Origin: Collybiopsis luxurians FD-317 M1
Lineage: Eukaryota > Basidiomycota > Agaricomycetes > Agaricales > Omphalotaceae
NCBI GenBank assembly: GCA_000827265.1
Contig: KN834809.1
Span: 1 to 48,078, forward strand
Length of the DNA: 48,078 nt
Direction: 5' to 3'
Part shown: in pieces, positions 22,861-33,540 of the stretch
Layout of the letters: each line of letters starts with the position of its first letter
How positions within the stretch are numbered: position 1 is the first letter of the stretch
The notes under the pieces: generated by a model
Seen by the model: only the letters and a program-made list of their open reading frames with translations
Told to the model about the DNA's origin: nothing
Databases searched by the model: none
Made by a program: the position numbers and the translations under genes

Positions 22861-23639
22861 ACACTGACTTGACGCGTCATGCTGCCTCCCAAAGTGGCTT
22901 CCACATCGCGTTTCCAGCCTTCTTTTTCTGCTCCTTATCGTTTGAAGACTTCTTCATCGTAACGTAATGGTGCATGTAAGGTGTCTGACCGCCTCGTTCT
23001 GCCCCCTCGAAGAAGTGAATAGAGCCCCAGGGTTCCGAAGATTTGGTCGATGCTGATGGTGTCATTGCTGAACAGGGAGTCAAAATGATCAGTAATTATC
23101 AGACATGGAGCATTGCGACGCGTACTCACTTTTTCTCAGCGAGACGACACCTGCAAAGCCGCCATCGTCAAGATCTCACAGATACACGGACGAGACGCCG
23201 CCTTCATAGTACCTAGGCGAACATAAGCGAGTCTCCACAAAGCTACACAAGAGTTTGTTCATATTTCACGATAGGTATCGAACGCTTCATTGGCTGAAAT
23301 TTCGAGTTTTCTCAATTTCGGAGTCGAGACTGTTCCGTCTTCCAGAGGCGGGTCGTATTCGTTTGACCAAGGCGATCTGACGAGGTATAGATACTAGATG
23401 CATGGAAAGTAAAGTGATTCTACCGACCTATAGCTCTCGCCGTCCCGGTTATAGTCGCAAGCCAGGTACTCTCTCCCAGTTGCACGATCAGTCTTGAGCT
23501 GCAGTGGCTGGTCGACACTTCCTAGCAAGTCGTCGGCGTAGTCGGGGCAGATTGAGATTAGCGAGGAGACGTTCTCTTCGGTCCTGGTAGGCGGAAGTCT
23601 CCGCATGAGATCCAACATCGAGTCAACGAGGTCGGCCAT
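22860..23639 (-). pseudogene. F-actin capping protein subunit beta, truncated copy 2
   Basis: Exon 1 (23639-23428) is in frame with MRRLPPTRTEEN, SVDQPLQL and ACDYNRDGESYR. Exon 2 (from 23376) is intact where copy 1 is broken and reads [16 protein letters not shown] and [18 protein letters not shown], the conserved CapZ-beta order. The exon-2 donor, however, is AT rather than GT: copy 1 has AAGAT/GTGAAC, here GAAAT/ATGAAC. Exon 3 ([17 protein letters not shown], ~23140-23215) is present. Exon 4 keeps WGSIHFFEGAERGG but then runs out of frame, and the C-terminal third is missing. The duplication therefore carried a partial gene that decayed independently in each unit. Confidence 0.93.
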
Positions 23640-25458
23640 GGTGTCTAGCCTGAGCGTCGCGGGACAAGGTTGAATTGAGTTGGCCTATGGCGCTTAAAGC
23701 TGAAAGTTTTATCTTCCTTTTCTTCCAGGCGAGATCCCAGATGGTTTGGCCGTTGCGATGTTTTGTCTATCGCTGGACATATGTCCGTGAACAACCTCCG
23801 GATTACTTGATGTATATGCTCGCGTACGCGACTTATGCTTATCTCTGACTTCACAGCATCTTGTACGGTGCCAACTACTGATCATTGCTTCCCTGGCTAT
23901 CTTTGGACCTTGCGTATAGATTTCACTGACAATATGTAGCTACTCTATACTCGCATAAAGTCAAAAAAGCCAGAGATGCGTTCCCCGCAAGCGCTAATTT
24001 CTTATCCGTCAAATATCTCGATGTCTGTGTTTGGCTGGAACTTGCACATGCCCTACGTTGCCTCTCGTGACAGCCCAGCGCCATTTGTTACGCTTCCATG
24101 TTCTCCTGATAATGCTCTCATACCTCGTTCCAGCTCAAACGCCCACTGTCCCCTCTTCCTCCTTCATCCCTCGAACTGTCCATACCCGAGTAGTACCCAA
24201 CGAGGATGGATACCGCTACTTTGTCACACACACACCCTCTCCTCGTTCGTCACTGCGTCAAAGATGGGTTGCATCCTGGATGTTACCCAGATTCATCACT
24301 TGTAATAACGGCGATGCGGATAAAGTTCAAAGGATCTGTATACCAAATGTGTACTGGCCTGCCTTATGGGCGTTATCATACTTGTTTCTCATATATATGT
24401 TGATGTACTTAGGTTGAAGCCGCGATATGGTCTACTATGGAATTAATTTTCTAATTAGTAATTCATGCAGACGTTTAGGATGGCATTGAACTTCTCCACC
24501 TGTCGTTCTTATCTTCATGTGTGATCCCTCCAGACCACACCTCTGCTCTGTCGTAAATGTTTGTTGTCCACTCTGTCGACCTACTTCGAATCTTCTACAC
24601 GGATCTGTTCCGAGAACAAGGAAGTATGAAACGTCCATCTTTAATTTCATGGATGAACGAAACCATCTCAGGCTGTGCTGTTCCCTTTCCTGATAGCTCC
24701 TAAGATGACCTGGAGCTCCGAAATTAACTGGATTGTTATGAGCGCTAATTACAATAGCTGTTACCAACATCGAGGGCATCCCGAAATGCCAGTACAGTCT
24801 CGCAGCCTGACTGGTGGCCATGGGGGAGCCTCATGATCTGTTTATTTGTCCTGGTGGGTCGAACTGCTGCGATGGGTCCAATGTTCAAGTCTGTTCGAAA
24901 GAATAATCTTTTACTTTTACCCTGTATTCGCTTCCAGACATTCCATCGTGTCCCTCATCATGTCCTTTCTGCTGTCAATCAAGGGACACATGAGGAGTCC
25001 ATGCACTGCGTGTAATGCACGCGTTCGGGTGAGAATACATAGTGCGATTGACCTGGCTTGGACGACTCTAGCTGTGCTTCATGGAGAGCACGATTTAGTC
25101 AGTAACAGGACTCGGAAGTGCCCAGATCGAAGTGTAAAATAATTGAATTCGGTTCAGAGCGCATATGTCATTCTGTACAGCTTGTGCGCAGTGTGACATG
25201 CTGTATGAATGATTCAATAATACGGCGGAAGGACAAATTGCCACACCGCTGAAGTGTGTTTTTAATATGATCTCAATGCTGTAGTCCGAGTCGGTGTGAA
25301 CACTCTGCAAGTAATGAGGCTACAACGTGTTCATGAACACTGTGACTCCTTAATAGCAATGTAGATGAGTTCCTGGGACTCAAACCCCCATCTTTGCTGT
25401 TCTCTTCAACGTCTCTTCCTAGCAAGCATCTTTTCAATTACCCAAATCTTGTACTGTG
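23640..25458. other. Duplicated intergenic block of unit 2, no supportable gene
   Basis: Counterpart of 10852-12820. Open frames are not conserved between the two copies. It presumably includes the 5' region of array-gene copy C (the shared CCCCCATCTTTGCTGTTCTC stretch lies ~75 bp before the ATG). Confidence 0.45.
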
Positions 25459-28400
25459 ATGGCGCAAACAAAAATCGGGTCATTTACAACAACTGGATCT
25501 GGTCCAAGCATCGGCTCCTTTCAGAATGACAACTTTCAGATAAATAATACTAGTTTTACAAGTGTTGCTCGTGGTCCAAATACTAGCTACTTTCAGAATG
25601 CACACGACTTTCAGATTGTAGATTCCACCTTTACAAACATTCAGTATAGTCCAAGTGAGTACCTCATCTTCATGTCGCATCTTCACCTTCATCTCAAGCA
25701 TTGAATAGGGGTAGGCTTCTAGACTTTTTCTGATTTAGCCAGGAGTTAGATCAATATCACCAGGTTGGTTATATTGTCAAAGGCCCTTTGCGTCGTGGCA
25801 TTTTGCAACTGGGAAATTATTTTATTGTGGGTTCCTGTCAAGAAGGAATGCCAGGGGAAAGGGTCGATATTGTACGGAGATTTGATTGCGAGGAGGACCG
25901 AGATACATTCGAAGGTCGCCTTAAACGCTCGCGGTGAGAATTTGAAATTTAAGCTGAATAACTTATTCACTCATCATTCATGGCATTAAGTTGGGCTGGG
26001 CAATTGAGCATGCAACCACTTTGGAAAATCAACATCGGTGGTCATCCATGCCTAGTAGTATCATCTGCACGTGAGTTCTCATTGTTGACATCAGGTTTCA
26101 ACTGGATTCTGAATGAAGTTGACAGCAGCTGTGTATACATTGCAAGAAATGCTTGGAGGGAAATTTCCTTCTGACGAAGTCCAAGAAAATATGGTACGAT
26201 ATTTGCCACCTGTGAAGCAGTAAAAGAGTGCTAAAAAGGATCAAGTATATCAAACTTATAGTAAGACAGCTTTCACACTACAGTGTTAGTGGGGTGGTAC
26301 ACCAATGCGCATACTTAAATATAGGCTTTTTTTCAACAACAAAGTGAAGTTTATCCTGGACAGTGGGATAGTTATAAGCTTTGGAAAGGAGAAGGGAAGT
26401 ATGAGAACCTTAGGCTGTTTGATCAAAGTGGAAATTTCATAGTGAACCCAGAAGAACTAAAAGTGCTGGGACTGCTTTATGAAGATCGTGAGGAATTCCA
26501 GGTTTTTTGAAGTCATTTTTTAAACTGCAAGGGCTGACAAATGAATTTAGGAACATGGAGATGTAAATTTCAATAATAAGGTAATAGAATATCATTGCAC
26601 ATGGGATGAGTGGGGTAAGTATACAGCTGATCTAGTAGGAAAACACTAACAATGAGAATGGCATATCAGGCCGGGAAGATAAATTAAACCATTTAACAAT
26701 GATGCATATTAAATCAGAGGAGGTAGATTTGACAATACTAGAAGGGAATAGACAAAAGTACTAATAAAAATGGCATCCAATATGCTCCATAGGTAGTGAG
26801 TATCTGGACACAATATTTGAACATTAAAGTTTGGTAACTGAATTGAAATTATCCTTCCTACTTCATTGGAACTTCCCCCTTCCCATAGCTTGTGAGTTCT
26901 ACATCTCCCCTGTCCTCTGGAAATCAATCTCTGCTAACTCCATTGGAAATTCCCCCTTCCCATAGTCTGTGAGTTCTGCATCTCCCATGTCCCCTGGAAA
27001 TTAATCTCTGCTCACTCCATTGGAAATTCCCCTTTCCCATAGGATGTGAGTTCTGCATCTCCCATGTCCCCTGTAAATCAATCTCTGCTCACTCCATTGG
27101 AAATTCCCTCTTTCCATAGTTGGTGAGTTCTGCATCTCCTATGTCCCCTGGAAATTAATCTCTGCTCACTCCATTGGAAATTCCCCCTTCCCATAGGGGG
27201 TGAGTTCTGCATCTCCCATGTCCCCTGGAAATCAATCTCTGTTCACTCCATTGGAAATTCCCCCTTCCCATAGCGGGTGAGTTCTGCATCTCCTATGTCC
27301 CCTGGAAATCAATCTCTGCTCACTGCATTGGAACTTCCCTCTTCCCATAGTTTGTGAGTTCTGCATCTCCCATGTCCCCTGGAAATCAATCTCTGCTNNN
27401 NNNNNNNNNNNNNNNNNNNNNNNNNNNNNNNNNNNNNNNNNNNNNNNNNNNNNNNNNNNNNNNNNNNNNNNNNNNNNNNNNNNNNNNNNNNNNNNNNNNN
27501 NNNNNNNNNNNNNNNNNNNNNNNNNNNNNNNNNNNNNNNNNNNNNNNNNNNNNNNNNNNNNNNNNNNNNNNNNNNNNNNNNNNNNNNNNNNNNNNNNNNN
27601 NNNNNNNNNNNNNNNNNNNNNNNNNNNNNNNNNNNNNNNNNNNNNNNNNNNNNNNNNNNNNNNNNNNNNNNNNNNNNNNNNNNNNNNNNNNNNNNNNNNN
27701 NNNNNNNNTTAATCTCTGCTCACTCCATTGGAAATCCCCTTCCCATAGCGGTGAGTTCTGCATCTCCCTATGTCCCCTGGAAATTAATCTCTGCTCACTC
27801 CATTGGAAATTCCCCCTTCCCATAGATGGTGAGTTCTGCATCTCCCCTGCTCCCTGAAAATCAATCTCTGCTCACTCCATCGGAAATTCCCCCTTTCCAT
27901 AGTTGGTGAGTTCTGCATCTCCCATATCCCCTGGAAATCAATCTCTGCTCACTCCATTGGAAATTCCCCCTTCCCATAGGATGTGAGTTCTGCATCTCCC
28001 ATGTCCCCTGGAAATCAATCTCTGCTCACTCCATTGGAAATTCCCCCTTCCCATAGTATGTGAGTTCTGCATCTCCCATGTCCTCTGGAAATTAATCTCA
28101 ACTCACTCCATTGGAAATTCCCCCTTCCCATAGCGGGTAAGTTCTGCACCTCCCATGTCCCCTGGAAATCAATCTCCACTCACTCCATTGGAAATTCTTC
28201 TTTCCCATAGACAGTGAGTTCTGCATCTCCCATGTCCCCTGCAAATTAATCTCTGCTCACTCCATTGGAAATTCCCCCTTCCCATAGTTGGTGAGTTCTG
28301 CATCTCCCATGTCCCCTGGAAATCAATCTCTGCTCACTCTATTGGAAATTTTCCCTTCCCATAGTCTGTGAGCTCTGCATCTCCTATGTCCCCTGGAAAT

Positions 28401-29793
28401 CAATCTCTGCTCACTCCATTGGAAATTCCCCCTTCCCATAGGAGGTGAGTTCTGCATCTCTCATATCCCCTGGGAATCAATCTCTGCTCACTCCATTGGA
28501 AATTCCCCCTTCTTATAGCCGGTGAGTTCTGCATCTCCTCTGTCCCTGAAAATCAATCTTCTTTCTGTTTCCTATCTTGAGCCAGCTGATGTTCATTACA
28601 TGTGGAAATCTCCATCTAGCCTGTAAGTGGTTTACTTAGATTTTTTCATATAACTATTACTTACTACATTTCTATGTAGTATGTAAAGTTTTAATTATTT
28701 GCATACTCTGTGATCAATATACTGATGGGGTCTCATTCATTTTGACAGTTTGCAAGTCCTCTATTTAATTCTTTCAAAACTGTGTCTAACAGATTTTAAA
28801 TTACCTCAATTTTTGCAACTTTTAGGATGTGTGTGATTTTCCATCTTTCAACATTATTCCATGCCTACAGCAGGTGAAATATTTTGTTTCCTAGTTTGTA
28901 AGTTCCTTCTTTCTACTTCTTCCTGCATTCTGATTGGTTATAATGTGATTATCCTTGCTTTTAGTTTGTAAGTTACTCACTTTATATGTGTTTTACTACA
29001 TTCCTCCTTACCATATTCTTTCATTCTTTTAGAATGTATGTTCTTTGTCCTCATCTTTGCCCACTTGTTGCCCCATCTAATCCTTTCCTTATTGTTAGCC
29101 TGTCAGTCACTGCTTTCCTTCTTCCATTCTTTGGAAAGGCTTATAATCTTGTTGCATTCTTGTGTACTATAAAGGTGAGTCTCTTGCTTTCAGAATCATT
29201 CAAGTGTTGTCTTGGGTTTCTTATCCCATATGTGCTGCTATTCAGCCTGGTCTTGCTTCTATTGCCACCACTGGATCTATGTCTGCTTCTTCTGGCCCTC
29301 CTGGCTTCCTCCACCATGACTACACTGCTGATTTTGGGCCAAATGGTATTCAAGATAGTTTCCCTATTTTCACTATACTGATGCCCAGTATTTTGCAGGA
29401 AATACCTCCAAAGCTGGGAGCAGTTATGGAGAGGAACACAGAAACAGGGCTGAATCACAGATTGCAGAAGGCCAGATGTCTGAGTCCTTGGCACCTGTGG
29501 TACCATACAGCCACAATGAAGGGCCCAGCATACATCGCAAGACTAAACTTGCACTGACCACAAACAATGACACACAAGAAGAAATTGCTTCTTTACCTAC
29601 TGGGGAATGCAAGTTGACCAAGGGAAATATGCAGCAAGACCAGATTGAACAACTTGGAGAGAGCATTCAAGGAGAAAGGGAAAGATGTGCGAGTTTCATT
29701 TGTATTAATGAGTGTCTTGTGATAATCGGCTATCAGCTCCCAGGGTCTCTGAAGTCTTGGGGATATGCTTGTTTATTCTATTCAGTTCAATGA
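25459..29793 (+). CDS. Microexon-array gene, copy C (youngest array)
   Basis: The start at 25459 matches copy B. The first exon has the FQNxxDFQI...FTNI pattern three times (SFQNDNFQINNTSFTSV, FQNAHDFQIVDSTFTNI), one or two more than B, before donor GTGAGT at 25655. Later exons parallel B: YIVKGPLRRGILQLGNYF, the 12-nt exon YHLH, YTLQEMLGGKFPSDEVQENM, WKGEGKYENLRLFDQ and EHGDVNFNN. The 5' part may end at a TAA near 26763, or splice through donor GAG/GTAGAT, TACTAAT branch and CCATAG into the first 3-nt exon at 26793; the 70-nt interval is the same in B. After the array come the 76-nt exon 29099-29174, the Ser-rich exon and a basic exon (29476 onward, RKTKLALTTNN). The 76-nt exon is one base short relative to B and E, and the tail differs, so the protein may be impaired. 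Confidence 0.5.
26793..29035 (+). repeat. Array C: 77-bp intron-like units with hypervariable 3-nt candidate microexons
   Basis: From 26889 the units recur every 77 bp: GTGAGTTCTGCATCTCCCAT, then a ~50-nt stretch with TGCTCACTCC (branch-like CTCAC), TTCCCCCTTCCCATAG, then three bases. The three bases before the gap are ctt, tct, gat, ttg, ggg, cgg, then ttt. After the gap they are atg, ttg, gat, tat, cgg, aca, then ttg, tct, gag, ccg. That is 12 different triplets in 17 units, whereas the 74-nt parts are nearly identical. Singletons follow in unrelated intron-like sequence: cct 28620, tat 28680, ttt 28749 (GC donor), gat 28826, cag 28871, ttt 28895, ttt 28965, aat 29033. The first triplet (gta, 26793) also lies outside the 77-bp family. 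One unit beside the gap has only two bases (27749-27750). Confidence 0.85.
27398..27708. other. Assembly gap (311 N) inside array C
   Basis: A run of N interrupts the 77-bp array. The true number of units is unknown and the gap size may be arbitrary. The unit at its right edge has several small indels, including a two-base instead of three-base spacer, which suggests low consensus quality there. Confidence 0.99.
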
Positions 29794-30705
29794 TGATTGA
29801 AAATCTTTTATCGGAAGGGTTAGAGACTCAAAAGTTAGAGTGAGATAAAGGGTTTGGACAGTGGAATGGTGGACAGAATTATTTCAGCTTGATATAACCT
29901 TGTTTGATGGCAGGCACTCAAGTGTATTTTTCATTTAATAAGACAGCTAGCCAGGTTTTGCAAGTTGTCACCAATCATATGATGTGTTATTATTTGGCAG
30001 GACAAGATAAGTCTTGGTTGCTTTCAACTGCAACTCACACTCCACTCTGTTGGTATGTCTATTACAGGGTAAAGGGAGAAGTGGATGAAGAATGGATAGG
30101 TGCTGGGAAATAGTCTATCGGAGATGTCAGTGTATTCCAGGCTGAGTATGATATATATATATATATTTGTGCTTCCCTCAATGAATTTGAGTGCCCAGTG
30201 ATCAGAAGCAGTCCAGCAAACATTTCTAAAAAATTGCTTCTTGATTTTCGATTTTGACCATGGTGCCTTACAATCTGCCATGGCACAGCATGAAAAAAAG
30301 GGAAAATTCAATTGCAATATGGCTTGAGGAAAATGAAGGCAATATTACACACATAAACAAGCACAGCTGGGTTTTCAACAAGGCTCACTCATAACTCTTA
30401 CTCAGGTTATTGCAAGGTTCAAGCTTACTGAGAGCTGGCATAGATTGCACAATAATGCCCAGGATCAAACAATAAAACTCTTTTGTCCTGCAATCTCTGT
30501 CATTCTAAATGCAAGTAATTCTGCAAGAGGTGCATCAGGAAAACTGTCCCAAGGTAATGTCAAGAATTCTCAAAAACATTTTGATAATGTTCCCGTAGTC
30601 TCCATAGACTGATATTTCACATAACTCTGGAAAATTATAATAGTTCAACACTGCCCTTGAGAAATGTTGACTACGACAGGAACAGTACTGCTATAGAACC
30701 ATTTA
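29794..30705. other. 3' flank of copy C, no gene
   Basis: The first ~700 bp repeat the convergent intergenic segment seen at 18166-19100, including a short AT repeat at ~30150-30168. The expected convergent membrane-protein gene is missing here; instead a transposase fragment and gene copy D follow. Confidence 0.55.
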
Positions 30706-31152
30706 CTATTGATATAAATTAAAGTACATATGTATATCTACAAATGAGCTCAGGTAGAATCATGAACATGCGTCTAAGACTGATTCATGTGTCCATCCTG
30801 CAGGTACTGTTCCACCCCATTTTGGATACAAATGAACACTTTGGCATATTGTATCAAGTGGGATAACAGAAACAGTGTGAGGCTTGTCCCTCTGTAGCAA
30901 CAGTCTAACATGGTAGAGTCCAGTGTGTCAGTCTAGATTCTGTGAAAATCTTGAGAACCATTCTACAAATGCTAGAATGACCAGTGGAGAAGTATTCTTG
31001 GGGAATAGCTGGTCTAAATGCTTCTCTGAAAGGGAGAATATTGCCTGTACACAACCAACATCTGGAAAATTACTTAAAGCCTGGGTTCTTGTAGGCTCCT
31101 TTGAATAGCCTCCAGGAGTATCTAAAGTGACCAAGCAACCCAGGCTGCTCAA
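30706..31152 (-). pseudogene. DNA-transposase C-terminal fragment (KDZ/Plavaka-like)
   Basis: On the minus strand a nearly open frame reads LAFVEWFSRFSQN, then LYHVRLLLQRDKP, VIPLDTICQSVHLYPKWG and FYLSSFVDIHMYFNLYQ before TAG at 30706-30708. There is one in-frame TGA where a codon before FYLS is expected. The order 'AFVEWF - short linker - VIP..I..SVHL.P.FG - FYV..F.D...Y' is typical of the C-terminal end of large fungal DNA transposases of the KDZ/Plavaka type; the exact family is uncertain. No catalytic part is present. Confidence 0.6.
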
Positions 31153-31829
31153 TGACCATAGGCACTTTCAAGGGGCTGAAGGACACCCCCCTATTTTTGT
31201 GGAAGTTCAGAGTAAATCAATGAAAAAGCATATGCTTTCAAATCATATGATAGACCATTAGTTCCTCTGAGGCATGCATGAGTAAGCCTGGAGCATTTGT
31301 AGGTCATAAATTATAACCTCAGATTGTAGTAGCTGAACTTCAATACTGTTCAAGTGATATCTATTTTATTTCATTCTTTCTGAGGATCAAAAATTCACAA
31401 TTGCATGTATACAGTGGTAGCATTGGAGTATTCTTGACAAACCTCAGTAAGCAAGCAAAGACTTGAAATAATTCTAGACTATGTGAAGTTTTCACTATTT
31501 GCATCTCCTACAATCAACATACTACTGATAGGGTGTCATTCATTATTCCAGTTTGCAAGTTATCTGCTTTATTCATACAAACATTGCTTAACAGATTTTG
31601 AATTACTTGAATTTTTGCAATTTTTAGGATGCATGTGAATGTCCATCTTCCAGTAGTATCAATACATGCCTATAGTAAATAATCTGTTTTCTTCCCAGTT
31701 TGTAAGTTGCTCCCTCTAATCTCATCTTGCTGCATTCTGAATGGATCATAATGTGATTGCCCTTGCTTTTAGTTTGTAAGCCATCTTATATATCTTTTAC
31801 TGCATTCATCCTTATCACTTTGGACTGCA

Positions 31830-32058
31830 ATCATCAGGAAAATTACCTTTTTCCCAGGCTGCCCAGAGGTCTCTGGAGACACCACCAAAATCCTAGGGAT
31901 CCCAGGGATCCCAGGAATCTCTCAGATCTCTCCTAGAGTCTTTTGGAGCTTTGAGATTGCTCTGGGATCTTTCAGGGTCCCTAGGGATCCCTAGGAATTA
32001 GGGGGTGTCTCCAGAGATCTTTGGGAAGCCTGGGCAAAAGGTAATTTTTTCTGATGAT
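31830..32058. mobile_element. MITE-like element with long terminal inverted repeats
   Basis: Left arm ATCATCAGGAAAATTACC, then CCCAGGCTGCCCAGAGGTCT and CTGGAGACACC. The right arm is the reverse complement with few mismatches (GGTGTCTCCAGAGATCTTTG, then GCCTGGGCAAAAGGTAATTT and CTGATGAT). The whole ~229 bp can fold into one hairpin and has no coding capacity. It interrupts the intron before the aat singleton of copy D; the other copies lack it. The target duplication is short and unclear (AT, or part of the palindromic ends). Confidence 0.85.
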
Positions 32059-32481
32059 CTTTCATCTTTTTAGAATGTATGCTCTTTGTTCTCATTTTCT
32101 GGCACTGTGTTGCCCCTTCTCATCCTTTTTTTATCATTAGCCAGTGTGGCATTGCTTTCCCTCTCACATTCTCTGGAAAAGCTTATACTAAGCCTTGTGC
32201 ATTTTTTTGTGTACTATGAAGGTGAGACTCATTTCACAGTTATTAAAGTGCAGTTTTAGGTTTCTCATCCCAAATTTATTACTATTAAGCCCTGTCTCTC
32301 TTTCAGCCCTGCTTCTAAGTCCAAATTTCCATCTACCAATCTTTTGGGCACTGCTCAGTCAGGATCTTCTATTTCCCAAACTTCAATCTTGGGTACCACT
32401 GGTTCTATGTCTGGAAGTTCCTATGGCCCTTCTGGCTTCACCCACTATACTACTAATCTTGGGATAATCAGATGATCTTGC

Positions 32482-33009
32482 TGTCGTAAAGCTGGTACAA
32501 ACATCCATTCCTAACCCCTATTCATTTCTCTTTTACTATACATCTTTCACATGACCGCGTTTATGACTAACTTTCATATCAATACCTTTTGGACATACAA
32601 CTCCTCCCTATCTCCACTCCACACGGTATCATTGTTCTTTTTCTATTTCGTTCCCACTGTCATTGTTTTATTAATGAACTGTCCTTGTTTCTCTTCTCGC
32701 ATCTGTCGCATGACCACATGCTCCATACCTTTTATTCTCGTAGCTGTCACTTAGCTATTGTCTTCCAGTAGCATTAGTTTCTTGTCTTATCCTCCAGTAG
32801 CATTAGTCTCTCTTACAGCTTACTACAGTATATATACCTACCACCTGTAACCTGAGTCCCTATCTTGACCTCTCTGTCGATTGGGACCAGGTGAGTATCC
32901 TGCTTGTACCAGTAGACTATTTAATTAACTCTGTCAATTGGGACCAGACTCTGCCTAAACTGATTACCATGCTCTTGAAAGCCACTCCGCTGTAAACCGC
33001 TTCATGACA
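32482..33009. mobile_element. Solo LTR (528 bp) with 5-bp target duplication
   Basis: The element starts TGTCGT and ends ATGACA (TG...CA with an imperfect 6-bp terminal inverted repeat) and is flanked by CTTGC at 32477-32481 and 33010-33014. A TATATATA box lies near 32831. It sits in an intron of copy D where copies A, B, C and E have continuous sequence (TACTGATGCCCAG-type intron end). No internal retrotransposon sequence is present, as expected after LTR-LTR recombination. Confidence 0.85.
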
Positions 33010-33540
33010 CTTGCTCCATTTTTTGATATACTGATGGCCAGTATTTTGCAGAAAATAGCTCCAAACCTGGGACCAGTCGCAGAGAGAAACATAAAATCAG
33101 GGCCCAATCACAGAGAGTTGCAGGAAACCACATGACCGAGGCTCTGGCACCTGTGGTGCCATTTAGTGAGAATGAAAGGTCCAGGATATATAGCAAGATT
33201 AAACTTCCACTGACCACAAATAATGTTACACCGGATAACATTGCTCCTACACCTGCCGACAGATGCAAGCTGACACAGGCAGAACACACTGCATGACCAC
33301 ATCCAACAGGGAGAAACCATTCAAAAAGAAAGTGAACAATGTATGAGTTATATTTGTGTTGATTAGCATAATTTTGCTCCAACTTGCTATCTGTTAGCTT
33401 CCATGGCTTTTGAAGTTTTCTGGAGATACTTGTTCCTTTAGTTAGATGATGAATCTTATTTATCGGCAGGGTTAGGGACTTGAAGGAAGTGGTGGGATGA
33501 AGGGTTTGGATGGTGGGACGGCGGACAGGAATCTTTCAAC

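Larger units (their letters stand above)
31490..33540 (+). pseudogene. Microexon-array gene, copy D (3' fragment with two inserted elements)
   Basis: Begins within the non-tandem singletons: ttt with GC donor near 31553, gat with gcatgt donor near 31629, ttt near 31698, ttt near 31773, aat near 32074. The 77-bp array is absent. The exon after the array is recognisable but frame-disturbed near 32140-32220. The Ser/Thr-rich exon (from 32307) reads PASKSKFPSTNLLG and SISQTSILGTTGSM, and the basic exon (from ~33050) reads REKHKIRAQSQRVAG and SKIKLPLTTNNVTP. A MITE-like element lies in one intron and a solo LTR in another. The last exon has in-frame stops. Probably a dead relic, but a useful outgroup for the array. 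Confidence 0.75.

Noticed and set aside
23976..24417. Plus-strand open frames of ~110-128 residues in unit 2
   Set aside because: Not conserved in the paralogous stretch of unit 1 and without any recognisable motif.
27354..27857. Long open frames on both strands spanning the N gap
   Set aside because: Most residues are unknown (N). The flanking sequence is array repeat; a 77-bp unit rotates frame each time.
26793..29035. CRISPR-like array (regular repeats with variable spacers)
   Set aside because: The variable part is 3 nt, far too short for spacers, the genome is eukaryotic, and the repeats carry spliceosomal signals.
26793..29035. Introner-element burst
   Set aside because: Introners insert at dispersed sites. 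Here units are strictly head-to-tail with constant 3-nt spacers and expand as a tandem repeat, and copy B shows long-term maintenance. A distant introner origin of the first unit is not excluded.
33002..33382. Minus-strand open frame of 126 residues
   Set aside because: Antisense to the basic exon of array-gene copy D, whose homologues in four other copies support the plus strand.
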